The notes under the pieces were generated by a model. It was not told where the DNA came from. It made no database searches and saw only the letters and a list, made by a program, of their open reading frames with translations. DNA of 64,000 nucleotides from Rhynchopus euleeides (lineage: Eukaryota > Euglenozoa > Diplonemea > Diplonemida > Diplonemidae): contig OY723285.1 of the NCBI GenBank assembly GCA_963210315.1, positions 1,240,001 through 1,304,000 of the forward strand, in the 5' to 3' direction. The first letter of the stretch is position 1. Each line of letters opens with the position of its first letter. Position numbers and translations under genes: made by a program. Shown piece by piece: positions 19,676 to 32,064 of the stretch.

Positions 19676-20594
19676 CAGGGTATAAGATAGACTTTTTTTC
19701 TGGCGCCGTTTTCCGGTTTTTCTGGTTTTGAAATTTTTCGCGCGCGCCTTCGGCGCGCGCGACCCGCGCAAACCCTCTCAGAATCACACCCAACACGGCT
19801 GGACCAGGCTCTGCCGAACAGCAGTGGCGTGTTGCTCCACGCAGCTCCCCGAAGGGACGGAACTGAGCTTTCAATGCGTCCACGTACTGACGGAGCGCGG
19901 CTTCGCATCACCTCCCGCATCAGGACAAACCCCCCTGAGGGTGCTGCTCTGCTGGTACGCCTCACGAAGGGCAACTACCTTCATGGTCGAGCTTGTTGCA
20001 TGACCACCCCCTTGAGGCAGTCAGTCAGACGATGCGCACAACGTGCGCTCATGCGAACACCAGCGGGTGTCTCCAACACTGCACAAATCGCGGTCCCGCC
20101 AGAACCCGAATCCGTCGATCCTCTCCAAAGCGGACATGCACTCCCGAAAACATCGGAGTTTGCATGTGCCATCCCCAGCAAGGCAAACGTGCTCGAGACA
20201 AGGTCGTAGCTTGCGTGGATGACAGGGTGGTCCTTGGCAGTGTGCACCGCAACGAGATTGAGTGCATGCGCTCGGCAAGCCGCCCAGAAGGAGTACGGTG
20301 CGGTCGGAATGATCAAGCTAGAAGACCTGCATGACGAGGACATCACCACCCACCGGGTCCCGCTGGGCTCCTTTTCTCCGCTTCTCTGCTTTCTTTTGAC
20401 TGTTGGAGCTCCGTGCGGATCACGATGGGGTCACTTTCCATATTTTTTTGGCTAATGGTCCCACTGGTTGACTGTCACAAAGGTTCCCCAAAAACCGGCG
20501 AAAATCCGATCGGCCCTTTTTTTTTTTCCAGAAAACCGGAAACCGGGAAACCCTGGTTTTGAAAACCGGAAAACCAGACCTATCTTATCCCCTG
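19676..20594. mobile_element. Non-autonomous hAT-like element, copy 1 (CAGGGTATAAGATAG family)
   Basis: The left end CAGGGTATAAGATAG and the right end CTATCTTATCCCCTG form 15-bp imperfect terminal inverted repeats; both ends continue into GGTTTT/AAAACC-rich arms that also pair. A GC hairpin (CGCGCGCGCC TTC GGCGCGCGCG, about 19739-19761) sits near the left end. A second copy with the same ends, hairpin and partly the same interior is at 41740-42933. Here the flanks (TTGTAATT on the left, ATTGTATG on the right) are only loosely similar, so the target duplication is decayed or offset. No transposase frame was seen. Confidence 0.82.
19739..19761. repeat. Subterminal GC hairpin
   Basis: A 10-bp perfect CGCGCGCGCC stem with a TTC loop; it is repeated in the second family copy near 41806-41828. 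Conservation in both copies at the same distance from the end suggests it belongs to the element. Confidence 0.8.
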
Positions 20595-21965
20595 ATTGTA
20601 TGGTTGTAACATGTGCTCTTTGCGATCTTTGGCGAATCAGGAACCATCAGCATATTTTTTTTTCTTCGAATAAAAACGAGCTGCGCCGTCTAGCGGCAAG
20701 GCTCTTGATGCATTTTCGATGAAAAAATACAACTGGGATGCATGCAGGATCGTTACAGCGGTGAACAAAAGGTGCATCAAGAAAGCCATCTGCGCCCTCA
20801 CTGCTGCATCGTGAAGTGACAGACAGCAAAACGCGACAACAACCCGATGAATGTACCCTGACGCCCCCAAAGAGCGTAGTTTGCGCGGAGTGAAACATGA
20901 GGCTTTCAGGGACAGCATAACAGCGCCAGAATTTTTCGGATTTCCGAATGATGGTGTGCATGGTCACACTCCACCCCCCCCCCCCCTCCCACCCAACTCT
21001 CCTTCTTTTGAACCGCCTTTCTCTACTTTTTCTGCAACCCTGTTGACCGAACCATAAAACCGAGACGGAACCAGAAAATATACCTTCAGGACCCACATCC
21101 GCTGCCGCCACTGCTGGAACATAGCTCGGTCTGCACACCACACACACACACTGGTGCACCTGAAAATCTTCTAGGAACTACGTAAGAACGACGTAGGAAC
21201 TACTTTAAAAAAAGGGGTCTCCAAGGAGAAACTCCACGACGTAAAAACTCCATAAATCGGCATTTTCAGGGGCACCACACACGTCAATCTTTTTAGTTTA
21301 GTGTAGGTCGCACCGAGCGAACTCTAGTGCTGCCTCCGCTGTACACACACCCACCCAAAAGACTCACAACACGGGACGGAGGCATCCACTCAGAAAGCAG
21401 AAAGAGAATGCGAGCTGCGTGCGAGCCTCACATAATCAGTTGCAAAGCGCGCACAGTTTGATGCACACAGAACCGGAGCCGCCACCCCCCCCCCTCCCCC
21501 CCCCCCCATCCCTCCCTCAATGCATCCGTGGTTGAAACAACTGCACAGCCCTGGGGGGGAGGAGGGCGATGACCCTTTCACCAAATGCCAATGCGCAATG
21601 CAGCTGGTTTCACATTGCCACATGACACACACCCCATAAGCCTTTCACATCCACAGATCTATGTTGAGGCAAAAGAAGGCGAGCGTGGGAAGCCAGGCCA
21701 GGCAAAGCAGCCCAGACCCTACCTGGCACACCCGCCGCTGAGATGGGGTTGTTTCGGAGACTGGCAGAGGGGGCTCAGGTGGATCAGACCCAGCTCCAGA
21801 CGTGCACACCCTTCACCAGAAGGCGATGGGGGGCGTTGCCGTCTCCCAGCAACGCCTGATCCTGGAGGCAGGGGCAAGAAAGTACCATCGAAGCAGGCAG
21901 GATGCATTGCTATGTTGTTATGTTCGGTGGAAGCTGGGTATCTCCTCCCGACGCCCCACCCAACC
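20595..21965. other. Intergenic, nothing recognised
   Basis: Contains C runs near 20971-20986 and 21486-21508. No supported gene. The right end is the 3' flank of the minus-strand membrane protein gene. Confidence 0.45.
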
Positions 21966-22889
21966 TCAGAGGCTGGTCGCATAGTAAGCTGCGATGGGCA
22001 GTGCGATAAGCATCGCTGTGCTGGTGCATAGCAGCGCAGCCTGGATCCACACGCAGGCCTCCCACGCCCAGCAGTCGTCATGCCCGGTCACCCCAGAGGC
22101 TTGGGCCAGCAGTGCCACGCGCACACCGAGGTGGGCGATCTGTGCGACCAGCGACACGACGACCTCATGCCTGCGGAGGGGGGACGCGGCGCAGCTGTAG
22201 GTCAGGCGGTGCGTCGCAACGAGGAAGAAGCATGTCAGCGAGTAGATGATGGCGGGGGTCAGGATCTCCGCCTCCGCGCCGCCGGCGTTGTCGCACCTGC
22301 TGCTGACGGCCAACAGGACGGCAAGCGATAGGGTGGCCAGCGAGCACAGCGCAATGTTCAGTTCGCACATGCGGCGGATTCCGTAGGCAGCACGGTCGGA
22401 GAATGTTGAGGGTGCGGGAGGTGTTGCCTCGACCTGCATGCTCTCGGCAGTGCAGTGTTCCGCACGGACATCGGTGTCGTCTGGGTCGATGGTGTCGCCA
22501 AGGTCGTCGAGTTCGACTTCGGTGGCATCCATGTCGATCCCGATCTCATCGAAGTCGTCTTCGTTGGGGGGTGCGACAGGGTTAGCTGGGGGCAGTGCGG
22601 TCTCGGTGAGCATCGCTTCGAGCGCCGCAACCCGCTGCGCCCAGGACCACCCGTCCCACTGCGCTGCGTAGCGTTTGCTCGCCGCCATGCGGGCGGGCTG
22701 CCCGTGGGCAAACCAACGGCGTTCGGCATCCCGTTCGTCAGGCGCCCAGCGCCCGTCGCCATGCGCAGCGTTCCCCTGCGAGCGTCTCTTCTGCTCCTTC
22801 CGCCGGGCCTGCCGCGCGCCGGCCGCAGCCCCCACGGCGCCTGCGCGCATCTCGGAGCGGGTGGGGTGGGGGTAGGGTGAGGCACGCAC
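21966..22889 (-). CDS. Hypothetical four-helix membrane protein
   Basis: A 307-aa product of unknown function. The N-terminal half is hydrophilic: an Ala/Arg-rich segment (residues 14-40), then W-rich residues 48-92, then a very acidic stretch around residues 108-143 with repeated Asp/Glu. The C-terminal half has four hydrophobic segments, about residues 175-197, 207-228, 240-262 and 281-304. The acidic tail ahead of a four-helix bundle suggests a membrane protein with a cytosolic or lumenal acidic domain; I do not recognise the family. Translation could instead begin at Met14 (MRAGAVGAAAG). Confidence rests on length, balanced codon use and a coherent hydrophobicity pattern. Confidence 0.65.
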   Translation of the reverse strand: MRASPYPHPTRSEMRAGAVGAAAGARQARRKEQKRRSQGNAAHGDGRWAPDERDAERRWFAHGQPARMAASKRYAAQWDGWSWAQRVAALEAMLTETALPPANPVAPPNEDDFDEIGIDMDATEVELDDLGDTIDPDDTDVRAEHCTAESMQVEATPPAPSTFSDRAAYGIRRMCELNIALCSLATLSLAVLLAVSSRCDNAGGAEAEILTPAIIYSLTCFFLVATHRLTYSCAASPLRRHEVVVSLVAQIAHLGVRVALLAQASGVTGHDDCWAWEACVWIQAALLCTSTAMLIALPIAAYYATSL

Positions 22890-24637
22890 ACAGGATTAGC
22901 TCCTGTGCGCCCTTTGCGCCGTCCCCTGTGTGTGGGCTGTGGGGTGGTGGCTGTGGAGTGGGGGGTGGGGGTGGGGATGCAGTGCAGCAGAAGAAATGGG
23001 CGCACACGACAAATTGGGCGGGGGGCTATATATCGGGGAGGGGGGATATGCGCAAAAAACCCAACAAATGAAGTGCATGGGTACGGGGGGTATGGGGGGT
23101 GCTGCCCCGCTTGCTGGGGGCCTTTTCCGGGTCGCTACGAATGACACCGCCTGGCAATGGACACGACATATACCCCACTGGCACACACACATGTGGTATC
23201 CCGCAGGCCTGTGCCCGCTGCTGCACCCCGATGCGGCGGACAGGCCGTATATATAAGGTGTTGCCTTGGCAGAGTCATGGAGGAAGGGTCCGCTGTGCAA
23301 ACCCTGGCTTGACAATACACATACACAAACACAGAATTGCAAAAGACATTTTGCCGGAGTGTAGAGAGGGCACCCAGCACACGCTCTGCATGCGAGTCCG
23401 ATATCTACTGTCTACACAACAGGTGCAGCCGTGATACGCAGGGGTTGTGGCAAGACTCCACTCAAACCACAACCACACACACAAAAAAACTGTCTGTGCC
23501 CCCGCTGAATCGTAAAGTGACAGCAAAACGAGACAACAAACCAATTCCGAAAGCTGTTTTGTTGGAACGCAGACCCCACTCTTTGTGTACACCACTCCCC
23601 GGTCTGATGAAGTGGTGTGAGTGGGGATACACGATCCAGCTCAAAGGCACATAAAGTTTCCCCAGATGGCTACGCCGACAACTAACAAAAAATGGCCGCA
23701 ATCCGAGAGGCGTCGAACGAGCAACACAGAATTGACTGCAGCATACTTCCCCCCACACCCCCCCCCCCCCACATCCCCCCAACACGATGTACCACGGAAC
23801 AATCCGGCTTATCTCCGTGAGGCAATGCACGGAGCAGCCTGGAGGCGCGGGGGGGAGAGGCTAGGGTGAGGGGCGCTCAGTGGTGGGGTGGGCGGATGAT
23901 ACTGACGACTTCGCTGGTGCATTCTCTCAGAGACGTTTTGGAGGGGGGGCGGGAAGTGAAATAGAAGTAGAAGGGAGCACAAGAACGATCACCCTTCACT
24001 CTTTGGAGGGGGGCAGGGGGTGACGGCAAAGGTCCCACAGACTCGCTGGCGAAGGGCGGGGCTGGGGGCGGGGGGTGACGGAGACCAGGGGGAGTAGGCC
24101 AACCCAATGCCGAGAGAGGGAGAGGGTGGTCAGCCCGGCTCAAACGGCTTCGAGCGCCGAGACAACGAGCGGTGAGGTTTCTTCTTTCTGCGCGTCGTTG
24201 GCAGACACGAGTTTTTTTCCGTCGGAAGACACGAGGAACGGTGCGCCTATTCCCATCTAAACATCAGCTATGCGGTGGCCCGTAAAACGATTTGAATGAA
24301 GTTTTGGCCGTGTCTCTTACAGCCCAGGGCATCCCAGGGCTCTCTTCATGAGAATCGGTTCGAAATCCTGAACTTCGGTTCGCAAAAAAACAAACAAGGG
24401 GCGTCTTCGCGTTTGGCAAATTTTTTTGGCAAAGTTCGGTGATTTTCTCCGATAAACAGGAGGAAACACACCCACACCAAAAAACCCGCCGTTTTCGACA
24501 CCGCGGCGAAGACCCTCCATTCAGCCGTGCTAACAACTGCAGAGCTGGGCGAGGCAAATCGAGCAGGGATGACGCTAGACCTACTCCTATGCACACGCCA
24601 CCCTGAGAGGAGCAGCCTGGACAACTGAGGGTGCCAA
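22890..24637. other. Intergenic between two minus-strand genes
   Basis: Mostly G/C tracts and short open frames. The segment 23625-23700 (GATCCAGCTCAAAGGCACAT to GGCTACGCCGACAACTAAC) recurs at about 53385-53450 in the same orientation and is annotated separately. Confidence 0.45.
23625..23700 (+). repeat. Dispersed repeat, partner at 53385-53450
   Basis: GATCCAGCTCAAAGGCACATAAAG..CCCCAGATGGCTACGCCG..AACTAACAAAAA matches 53385-53450 with a few changes. Its class is unknown. Confidence 0.7.
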
Positions 24638-25249
24638 TCAATCTATATCCATCAACGGAGACGACGCATCTTGCTGTGAAGAGTCGTCTCTGGTGGAAGC
24701 GCCGCTTTGCCTGCGCAGGCGGAGGCGGTGCTGCTGCCGCTGATCGAACCCGCTCTGCTCCTCTGCCATGCCTTCGAACTCGGGATGCACCACCAGGTCC
24801 GTGCAGTTGTTGTACGCCACGTGGTGGGCCCCGGACACATTCTGCGCAAACCCGTCAGCCCCTGCCAGCTGCGTCCGCTGCCTCTTTTCATACTCCCCCG
24901 TCGCGGCTGCGCCTGCTGTGTAGCTGCACATCTCGTCGGCACTCCGCTTCCCTTTCCGCCTGACCTCTGGCGCATACCCGCGAGCAAGGCCCGGCGCCAA
25001 CCCAGGCATCCCCTGCTGTTGATGCTGTTGATGCTGCTGCTGCGCACAGCCCCACTGTGGAACACCAGAACCGCAGGCCCTGCCCTGCAACACGCTAGGG
25101 GTTGTCCAGGCAGGAGCAGCAGCAGCAGGGGCAGGAGCCCCAGGGCCAATCGGGTTCAGCAGAGCAGGCGCAGCAGGGGGGGCGGCACCCCACCCGCTGG
25201 GCTGGAGCGGGGCCGGGGCAGCCGGGTGCTGCCAGTCATATCGGCTCAT
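24638..25249 (-). CDS. Hypothetical low-complexity Pro/Ala/Gln-rich protein
   Basis: A 203-aa product without a recognised domain. Residues 8-55 are Pro/Ala-rich, residues 68-80 Gln-rich, and RRKGKR near residues 97-102 is a possible nuclear localisation signal. The C-terminal part (residues 110-203) is more complex, with an acidic/aromatic stretch and RQQHRLRLRRQ. The composition would suit a nucleic-acid-associated or intrinsically disordered protein, but that is only inference. It may instead be a spurious frame: the codons are GC-rich and the region is biased. No operon logic applies. Confidence 0.45.
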   Translation of the reverse strand: MSRYDWQHPAAPAPLQPSGWGAAPPAAPALLNPIGPGAPAPAAAAPAWTTPSVLQGRACGSGVPQWGCAQQQHQQHQQQGMPGLAPGLARGYAPEVRRKGKRSADEMCSYTAGAAATGEYEKRQRTQLAGADGFAQNVSGAHHVAYNNCTDLVVHPEFEGMAEEQSGFDQRQQHRLRLRRQSGASTRDDSSQQDASSPLMDID

Positions 25250-27434
<2,185 letters not shown>

Positions 27435-27558
27435 GAATAGCAGGGATGGGAGTGGGGAAAATGGAAATAGAAACGCAAAAAAGGTATGAACGGGGATTGG
27501 GAGGTGGGGGGGGGGGGAAGCTGGGAATGAGTGACTTGGGGTCTACGCCATACGGTGG

Positions 27559-27758
27559 NNNNNNNNNNNNNNNNNNNNNNNNNNNNNNNNNNNNNNNNNN
27601 NNNNNNNNNNNNNNNNNNNNNNNNNNNNNNNNNNNNNNNNNNNNNNNNNNNNNNNNNNNNNNNNNNNNNNNNNNNNNNNNNNNNNNNNNNNNNNNNNNNN
27701 NNNNNNNNNNNNNNNNNNNNNNNNNNNNNNNNNNNNNNNNNNNNNNNNNNNNNNNNNN
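27559..27758. other. Assembly gap, 200 N
   Basis: Exactly 200 undetermined bases, probably a nominal length. The 5' part of the transposase gene that resumes at 27759 lies in or before the gap. Confidence 1.
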
Positions 27759-29456
27759 ATGTCGCATGACAACAGTGGGATTGGCGACACGAAGGCGACG
27801 GCCATCATCCTCAGCGCTGTAGGATTCGCCGCATCGCTGATCTTCATACGTCCGGAGGAGCGGAGGGGGAGCCAGACCGGGGTCGAGCTGTCGCAGGACA
27901 TCAAGCGCGAGCTGACGCGCCTCAGCTTGCCCCCCCCCTTCCTCATCAGATCCGACAAGGGCGGGTCCAACGCAGCTGCAAGCCGTGAACTCGCCGAAGC
28001 ATTCGGTGTCCCCTTCGTGTCGTGCGTCCCACACTTGGTGAACAACTGTGGCGACGTCTGCGAGACCTGGATGCTGGCCAACCTGGAGAAGAAGTTCCCG
28101 GGGTGTGCCGCCTTCGAGGTGTCCCGCCTACTCAACAACTTGCTGGGCGGGGATGAGAACAAGTATCGGCACAGACGGTGGGTCGAAGTGCAGATGGAGT
28201 GTCTCTCCGGAGTTGCTGTGTCATCGCTGGAGACCATCCTCGGGGAAGTCGAAGAACTCAGGGAGGACTGCACGCCGCAGGAGGAAGCCGATCTCTTCGA
28301 ATCGTGCGCCGGGAAGATCCGTGCAGCCCTCCGCCAGCCGAACGAGGCAGTCTCCACCGCTACCACCCTCAAGGATATCCTTCCAGCAGCGCATGCTGTT
28401 CTCGACGCTGCAAAAAAGAACAACACAAAGGAGAAGGTGCCGGCTGTGAAGTGCCCCCTCCCAGGTGATACTCGGTACTCGTCTCGCATCGAAGTGTACA
28501 CCCACGTGCGCCAGCGCATGAAGGCGCTGTTCGTGTTCGTGAGCACCGAGCTCCAACAGGGCAGTACGACACCCAGCATGGGGAAGCTGGGCCAGCTGCT
28601 CAAGGATCTGGGGGTCACACGGCTGGAGAAGGAGTTGCTGGAGATGGAGCGGGCAAATTCGCCGATCATGGAGCTGCTGGCTTCCTACACCACCCCCTCG
28701 AAGAAGTCGCACAGCCACTCTGTTTGGGGTGACATGGAGGGGAAGATTCAGGACCTTGACAACATCGCGTACGCCAAGACGGAAAAAGAGAAAGAATTTC
28801 TCGAGCGGGAAAAGAAGTCCCTGGAAGACCTGCTGGATGCCAAGTCCCCAGTCGTAGCTGTCCTCTCAGAGGAGCTGAAGGTGCGGTGGTGGGGGAACAA
28901 GTCGGAGGGGTCGTACTACTACTGGAAGGCGATGAGACACGTGAACCCACGTGCTGTCAAGATCATGGGGAACACTGACAACCTGATGTCCTTCCAGGAT
29001 ATCACTGCCTGGATTCCGGCGTTCCGTGAAGTCGAGGAGGCGGCGTGGGTAGAGTATGTGGATCACTCCAAGAAGGAGGGCATGAAGGACGATGTGGACT
29101 CCTTCTGGCTGAACTACGGGGAGTGCGCGCTGCGTACTCTGTGCCTTGATCTGCTGGCGGTGACTGCATCGACTCTGGGGTGTGACAGCGTGTTTTCTAT
29201 CGCGCGCCGTGTGCTCCCCCCGTCCCGCATGGCAGCGCACGCATCAACTCGGGCCCGAATCCTCTTCCATGCCTGCAACCAGGACCTACCCAACCAGTTC
29301 GACCGGACCCTGCGGAAGGGCTATCCTGCTGCGACTGGGCCGAAAGTCGTCGAGTGGGAGGACGACATTCTCCAGCCCACCACCATCCCGAAGAATGTGC
29401 TGGCTTCTTTCGAAGAGGCAGTCTCTGCCATCAATGCACACGCGTACACCGCGTGA
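27759..29456 (+). CDS. hAT-like transposase, 5' part missing in the gap
   Basis: The 565 codons after the gap encode the central and C-terminal parts of a hAT-superfamily transposase. Residues near 67-110 hold the second catalytic Asp region (IRSDKGGSNAAASREL followed by a VPHLVNN segment, where the family has D-G-A-S-N and C-A-A-H-x-L-N). Residues about 217-245 contain TRYSSRIEVY, matching the T-R-W/Y-x-S segment. Residues about 470-510 form the C-terminal dimerisation region, with LLAVTAS and CDSVFSIARRVL, where most relatives have S-x-E-R-x-F-S; here Asp occupies the usual catalytic Glu position. The zinc finger and first catalytic Asp would lie in the gap, so the ATG at 27759 is not a safe start. 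The frame is open to a TGA, so the 3' part looks intact. Confidence 0.8.
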   Translation: MSHDNSGIGDTKATAIILSAVGFAASLIFIRPEERRGSQTGVELSQDIKRELTRLSLPPPFLIRSDKGGSNAAASRELAEAFGVPFVSCVPHLVNNCGDVCETWMLANLEKKFPGCAAFEVSRLLNNLLGGDENKYRHRRWVEVQMECLSGVAVSSLETILGEVEELREDCTPQEEADLFESCAGKIRAALRQPNEAVSTATTLKDILPAAHAVLDAAKKNNTKEKVPAVKCPLPGDTRYSSRIEVYTHVRQRMKALFVFVSTELQQGSTTPSMGKLGQLLKDLGVTRLEKELLEMERANSPIMELLASYTTPSKKSHSHSVWGDMEGKIQDLDNIAYAKTEKEKEFLEREKKSLEDLLDAKSPVVAVLSEELKVRWWGNKSEGSYYYWKAMRHVNPRAVKIMGNTDNLMSFQDITAWIPAFREVEEAAWVEYVDHSKKEGMKDDVDSFWLNYGECALRTLCLDLLAVTASTLGCDSVFSIARRVLPPSRMAAHASTRARILFHACNQDLPNQFDRTLRKGYPAATGPKVVEWEDDILQPTTIPKNVLASFEEAVSAINAHAYTA

Positions 29457-29989
29457 GATGATCCGCTGAGCGGCAAAACTCCAACCTGTATTCTGCTGCC
29501 GCTCTGTGACTCAAGCGTACTTTTGCAGTGTGGCATTTCTCTCACACTATGTTGCCACTTGCTGCCACGCAAATAAGAGTCCTCGTGGGGGATGTGAGTG
29601 TTGGAGTCAACTGAGTGTGTGGTGGGGGGGGGGGGGGCACGAACGTGCGTGTGGTGGGGGCGCGGGGGGCGGGTGTGTGCAGGAACCTGCTGGGTTCACC
29701 CGCTGTCAACGTAATATTGCTGAAGATCGAACTAAGGTCTTAACCTCTGAGTGTAAGACCTTAAAGAGGTTACACTAAGAGGTTTAAGACCTTAATTAAG
29801 GGGATTCAGATGTTGGGCTTTTTTGGGCCGTTTATGGACTAAGGTCTTAATCTAAGAGGAGGAGGAGGTAGATTTGGCGAAAAAAATTCCTCTCTTATTA
29901 AGATCTGAATACATCCATGATAAATGGCCCAGAAAATGTTGTACAATTAATCGCACCCTTACGATTATTCGACTACTTACGATTAATTG
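27759..29989 (+). mobile_element. hAT-like transposon, right part; left end not visible
   Basis: Past the transposase stop, 29724-29860 carries repeated AAGGTCTTAA/TTAAGACCTT inverted motifs of the subterminal kind. At 29944-29953 and 29980-29989 there is a 10-bp inverted pair (CAATTAATCG/CGATTAATTG). The sequence ending ...ATTAATTG is followed at once by nine C, so a CA..TG terminus with an oligo-C target duplication is possible. The left terminus must lie in or left of the gap, so the end is tentative. Confidence 0.5.
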
Positions 29990-30534
29990 CCCCCCCCCAG
30001 TAAGTCCTGCGGGGTTGTGGTGGTGGGCGGTGGCGGTGTGCCCGCTGTGGTTTTGCACTTGTGTGTGATGTGATTCGCATCGTGTTCAGCAAGAGTAACC
30101 TGAGAGCGATGAGGGTCTTCTCTGGAAGGTCGCGGCTCCGACTTGAGCCGCACCAAAATGATGCAGGGAAGGGGGGGAGGGAGGGGCACATCCAAACGGC
30201 ATCTCAGCAAAGAACAGGTCTGTCCCACACATGAAGGCGGCAATCATATCCTGTAGGGAAGCTTTGTACTACAGAGGACACTACATTGTTCTGTGTAGGG
30301 GCCCCGGTAGAATGAAAACGCATTTTGAAGGGGTATATCTGAAGGGGAGGGGGGAAGAGAGGGGGGGAAGTGGGGCGGGGCGGGGCGGGGTGGAGTGGAG
30401 TGGACAGGGCATTCCAGAACCGAATTGCCCCCCCCCCCCCCCTCCTCCCCCCCACCACAGGACTTTGCTTCATTCAATACCCATCTAATAAGGCTGGGTG
30501 AGAACAGATACCATCGGATACCATCGGAAGAGAG
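29990..30534. other. Intergenic, nothing recognised
   Basis: G- and C-rich tracts (30340-30400, 30426-30450). No gene supported. Confidence 0.45.
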
Positions 30535-30715
30535 AGAAAAAATAGATCAGGCTGCTGTTTGTGCGCCAACTCCGGGAAAAAAATAAAAGCAATTCCGTTG
30601 CCTGAGGCCAGGATGTTGAATTTGTTTCCCAAAGCGCTGCCTCGCTATGTTTTTTTTGACACTGAACAGGACTCCCTGTTGCAGTAAACAAAACAAAAGC
30701 AGCAGGGATGTCAAA
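30535..30715. repeat. Dispersed copy of the sequence that forms the intron of the GH5-like gene
   Basis: GGCTGCTGTTTGTGCGCCAA, the following CCGGGAAAA, TTGAATTTGTTTCCCAA and AGCGCTGCCT, then TTTTTTTTGACACTGAACAG and CCCTGTTG match 55530-55665 inside the intron at 55370-55680, in the same plus-strand orientation, with scattered substitutions and short indels. No coding sequence flanks this copy. Confidence 0.8.
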
Positions 30716-31361
30716 TTGAGCGTGACGGCTCCTGCCATCCGAGATGGCTCTACGATTCGCCCCCAGGGGGCCATAGCGGACATACGTTCATCTGTGAAGG
30801 CAAGTTGCCCGAGACCCATCCCCCTTATGTGGCGTGTCCCGCCTCGGTGGGGGGTCGGTGTGGGGGGCAGAGAGCAACGTTGCTTTGGCGGATGAATGAC
30901 ATCAGATACCGGATACAGGCGCAGACAACGGCGCCTGAGCCTCACCTCAAACGTAAAGTTAAAACGTGAATGATTGGTTTTAGTTTTTTTTCATCTCAGG
31001 GCGGCGCTCAGAGCTATTTGACGATCAAACAAGCGCTGGCTCTGCACTGGATGAGCAGAGACGAGCGCTGCCTCAGGCAAGACGTCGCAAAAGGCAAGGG
31101 GGGGTAGAGGGGGGTGGGGCGGGGTAACGGAGTAGGAAAAAAAAAGGAACCCCAGAGACGACATCCGTTCACTCGAGAGTATAAGGCTGTGTCTAAAAAA
31201 AACGCGGTGGTGAATGATTGTCCGAGAGTGAAGGAAAGCAAGACTCCCAAACACCCTTTCAGCAAGGGATGTCATTTTCTTTGAGTCGTGAGGTGTCCTT
31301 TTCGGAATCACTCCATCGGTATGTTGCACAGGGGAAAAGGCAGGGGGGGTGGGGGACGGGG
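30716..31361. other. Intergenic, nothing recognised
   Basis: No gene or repeat partner identified within the window. Confidence 0.4.
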
Positions 31362-32064
31362 CACGGTGGGATCTTGTAAATTTTACATGTATAACTACAA
31401 GTATAATACATGTATTATACATGTATTATACATGTATAATACATGCATGTCAACTATTATACATGTATAATACATGTATATGCCTGAAATATACATGTAA
31501 AATACATGTATATCAAGTAAAAATACATGTATAATACTTGCATGTCAACTATTATACATGTATTTTTACTTGATATACATGTATTTTACATGTATATTTC
31601 ATGCATTTACATGTATTATACATGTATAATACTTGTCATGCAAGTATTATACATGTAAAATACTTGCATGACAAGTAAAATACCTGCATGCAAGTAAAAT
31701 ACATGTATTTTACTTGCATGCAAGTATTTTACTTGTCATGCAAGTATTATACATGTATTTTACTTGTCATGCAAGTATTTTACATGTATAATACTTGCAT
31801 GACAAGTATTATACATGTAAAATACATGTAAATGCATGAAATATACATGTAAAATACATGTATATCAAGTAAAAATGCATGTATAATAGTTGACATGCAA
31901 GTATTATACATGTATTTTTACTTGATATACATGTATTTTACATGTATATTTCAGGCATATACATGTATTATACATGTATAATAGTTGACATGCATGTATT
32001 ATACATGTATAATACATGTATATACTTGTAGTTATACATGTAAAATTTACAAGATCCCACCGTG
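31362..32064. repeat. AT-rich 0.7 kb near-perfect palindrome made of smaller palindromes
   Basis: The outer ends read CACGGTGGGATCTTGTAAAT and its inverse (ending ACAAGATCCCACCGTG). From there the two arms of about 345 bp mirror each other with few changes, meeting near 31704-31713 at AATACATGTATT. The arms consist almost entirely of TACATGTA, ATACATGTAT, ACTTGCATGCAAGT and CATGACAAG-type words, many of them self-complementary. GC content drops sharply against the flanks. No transposase and no clear target duplication (flanks GGACGGGG and GGTGTATA differ). Frames through it (Tyr/Thr/Ile/His-rich) are artefacts. Confidence 0.95.
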
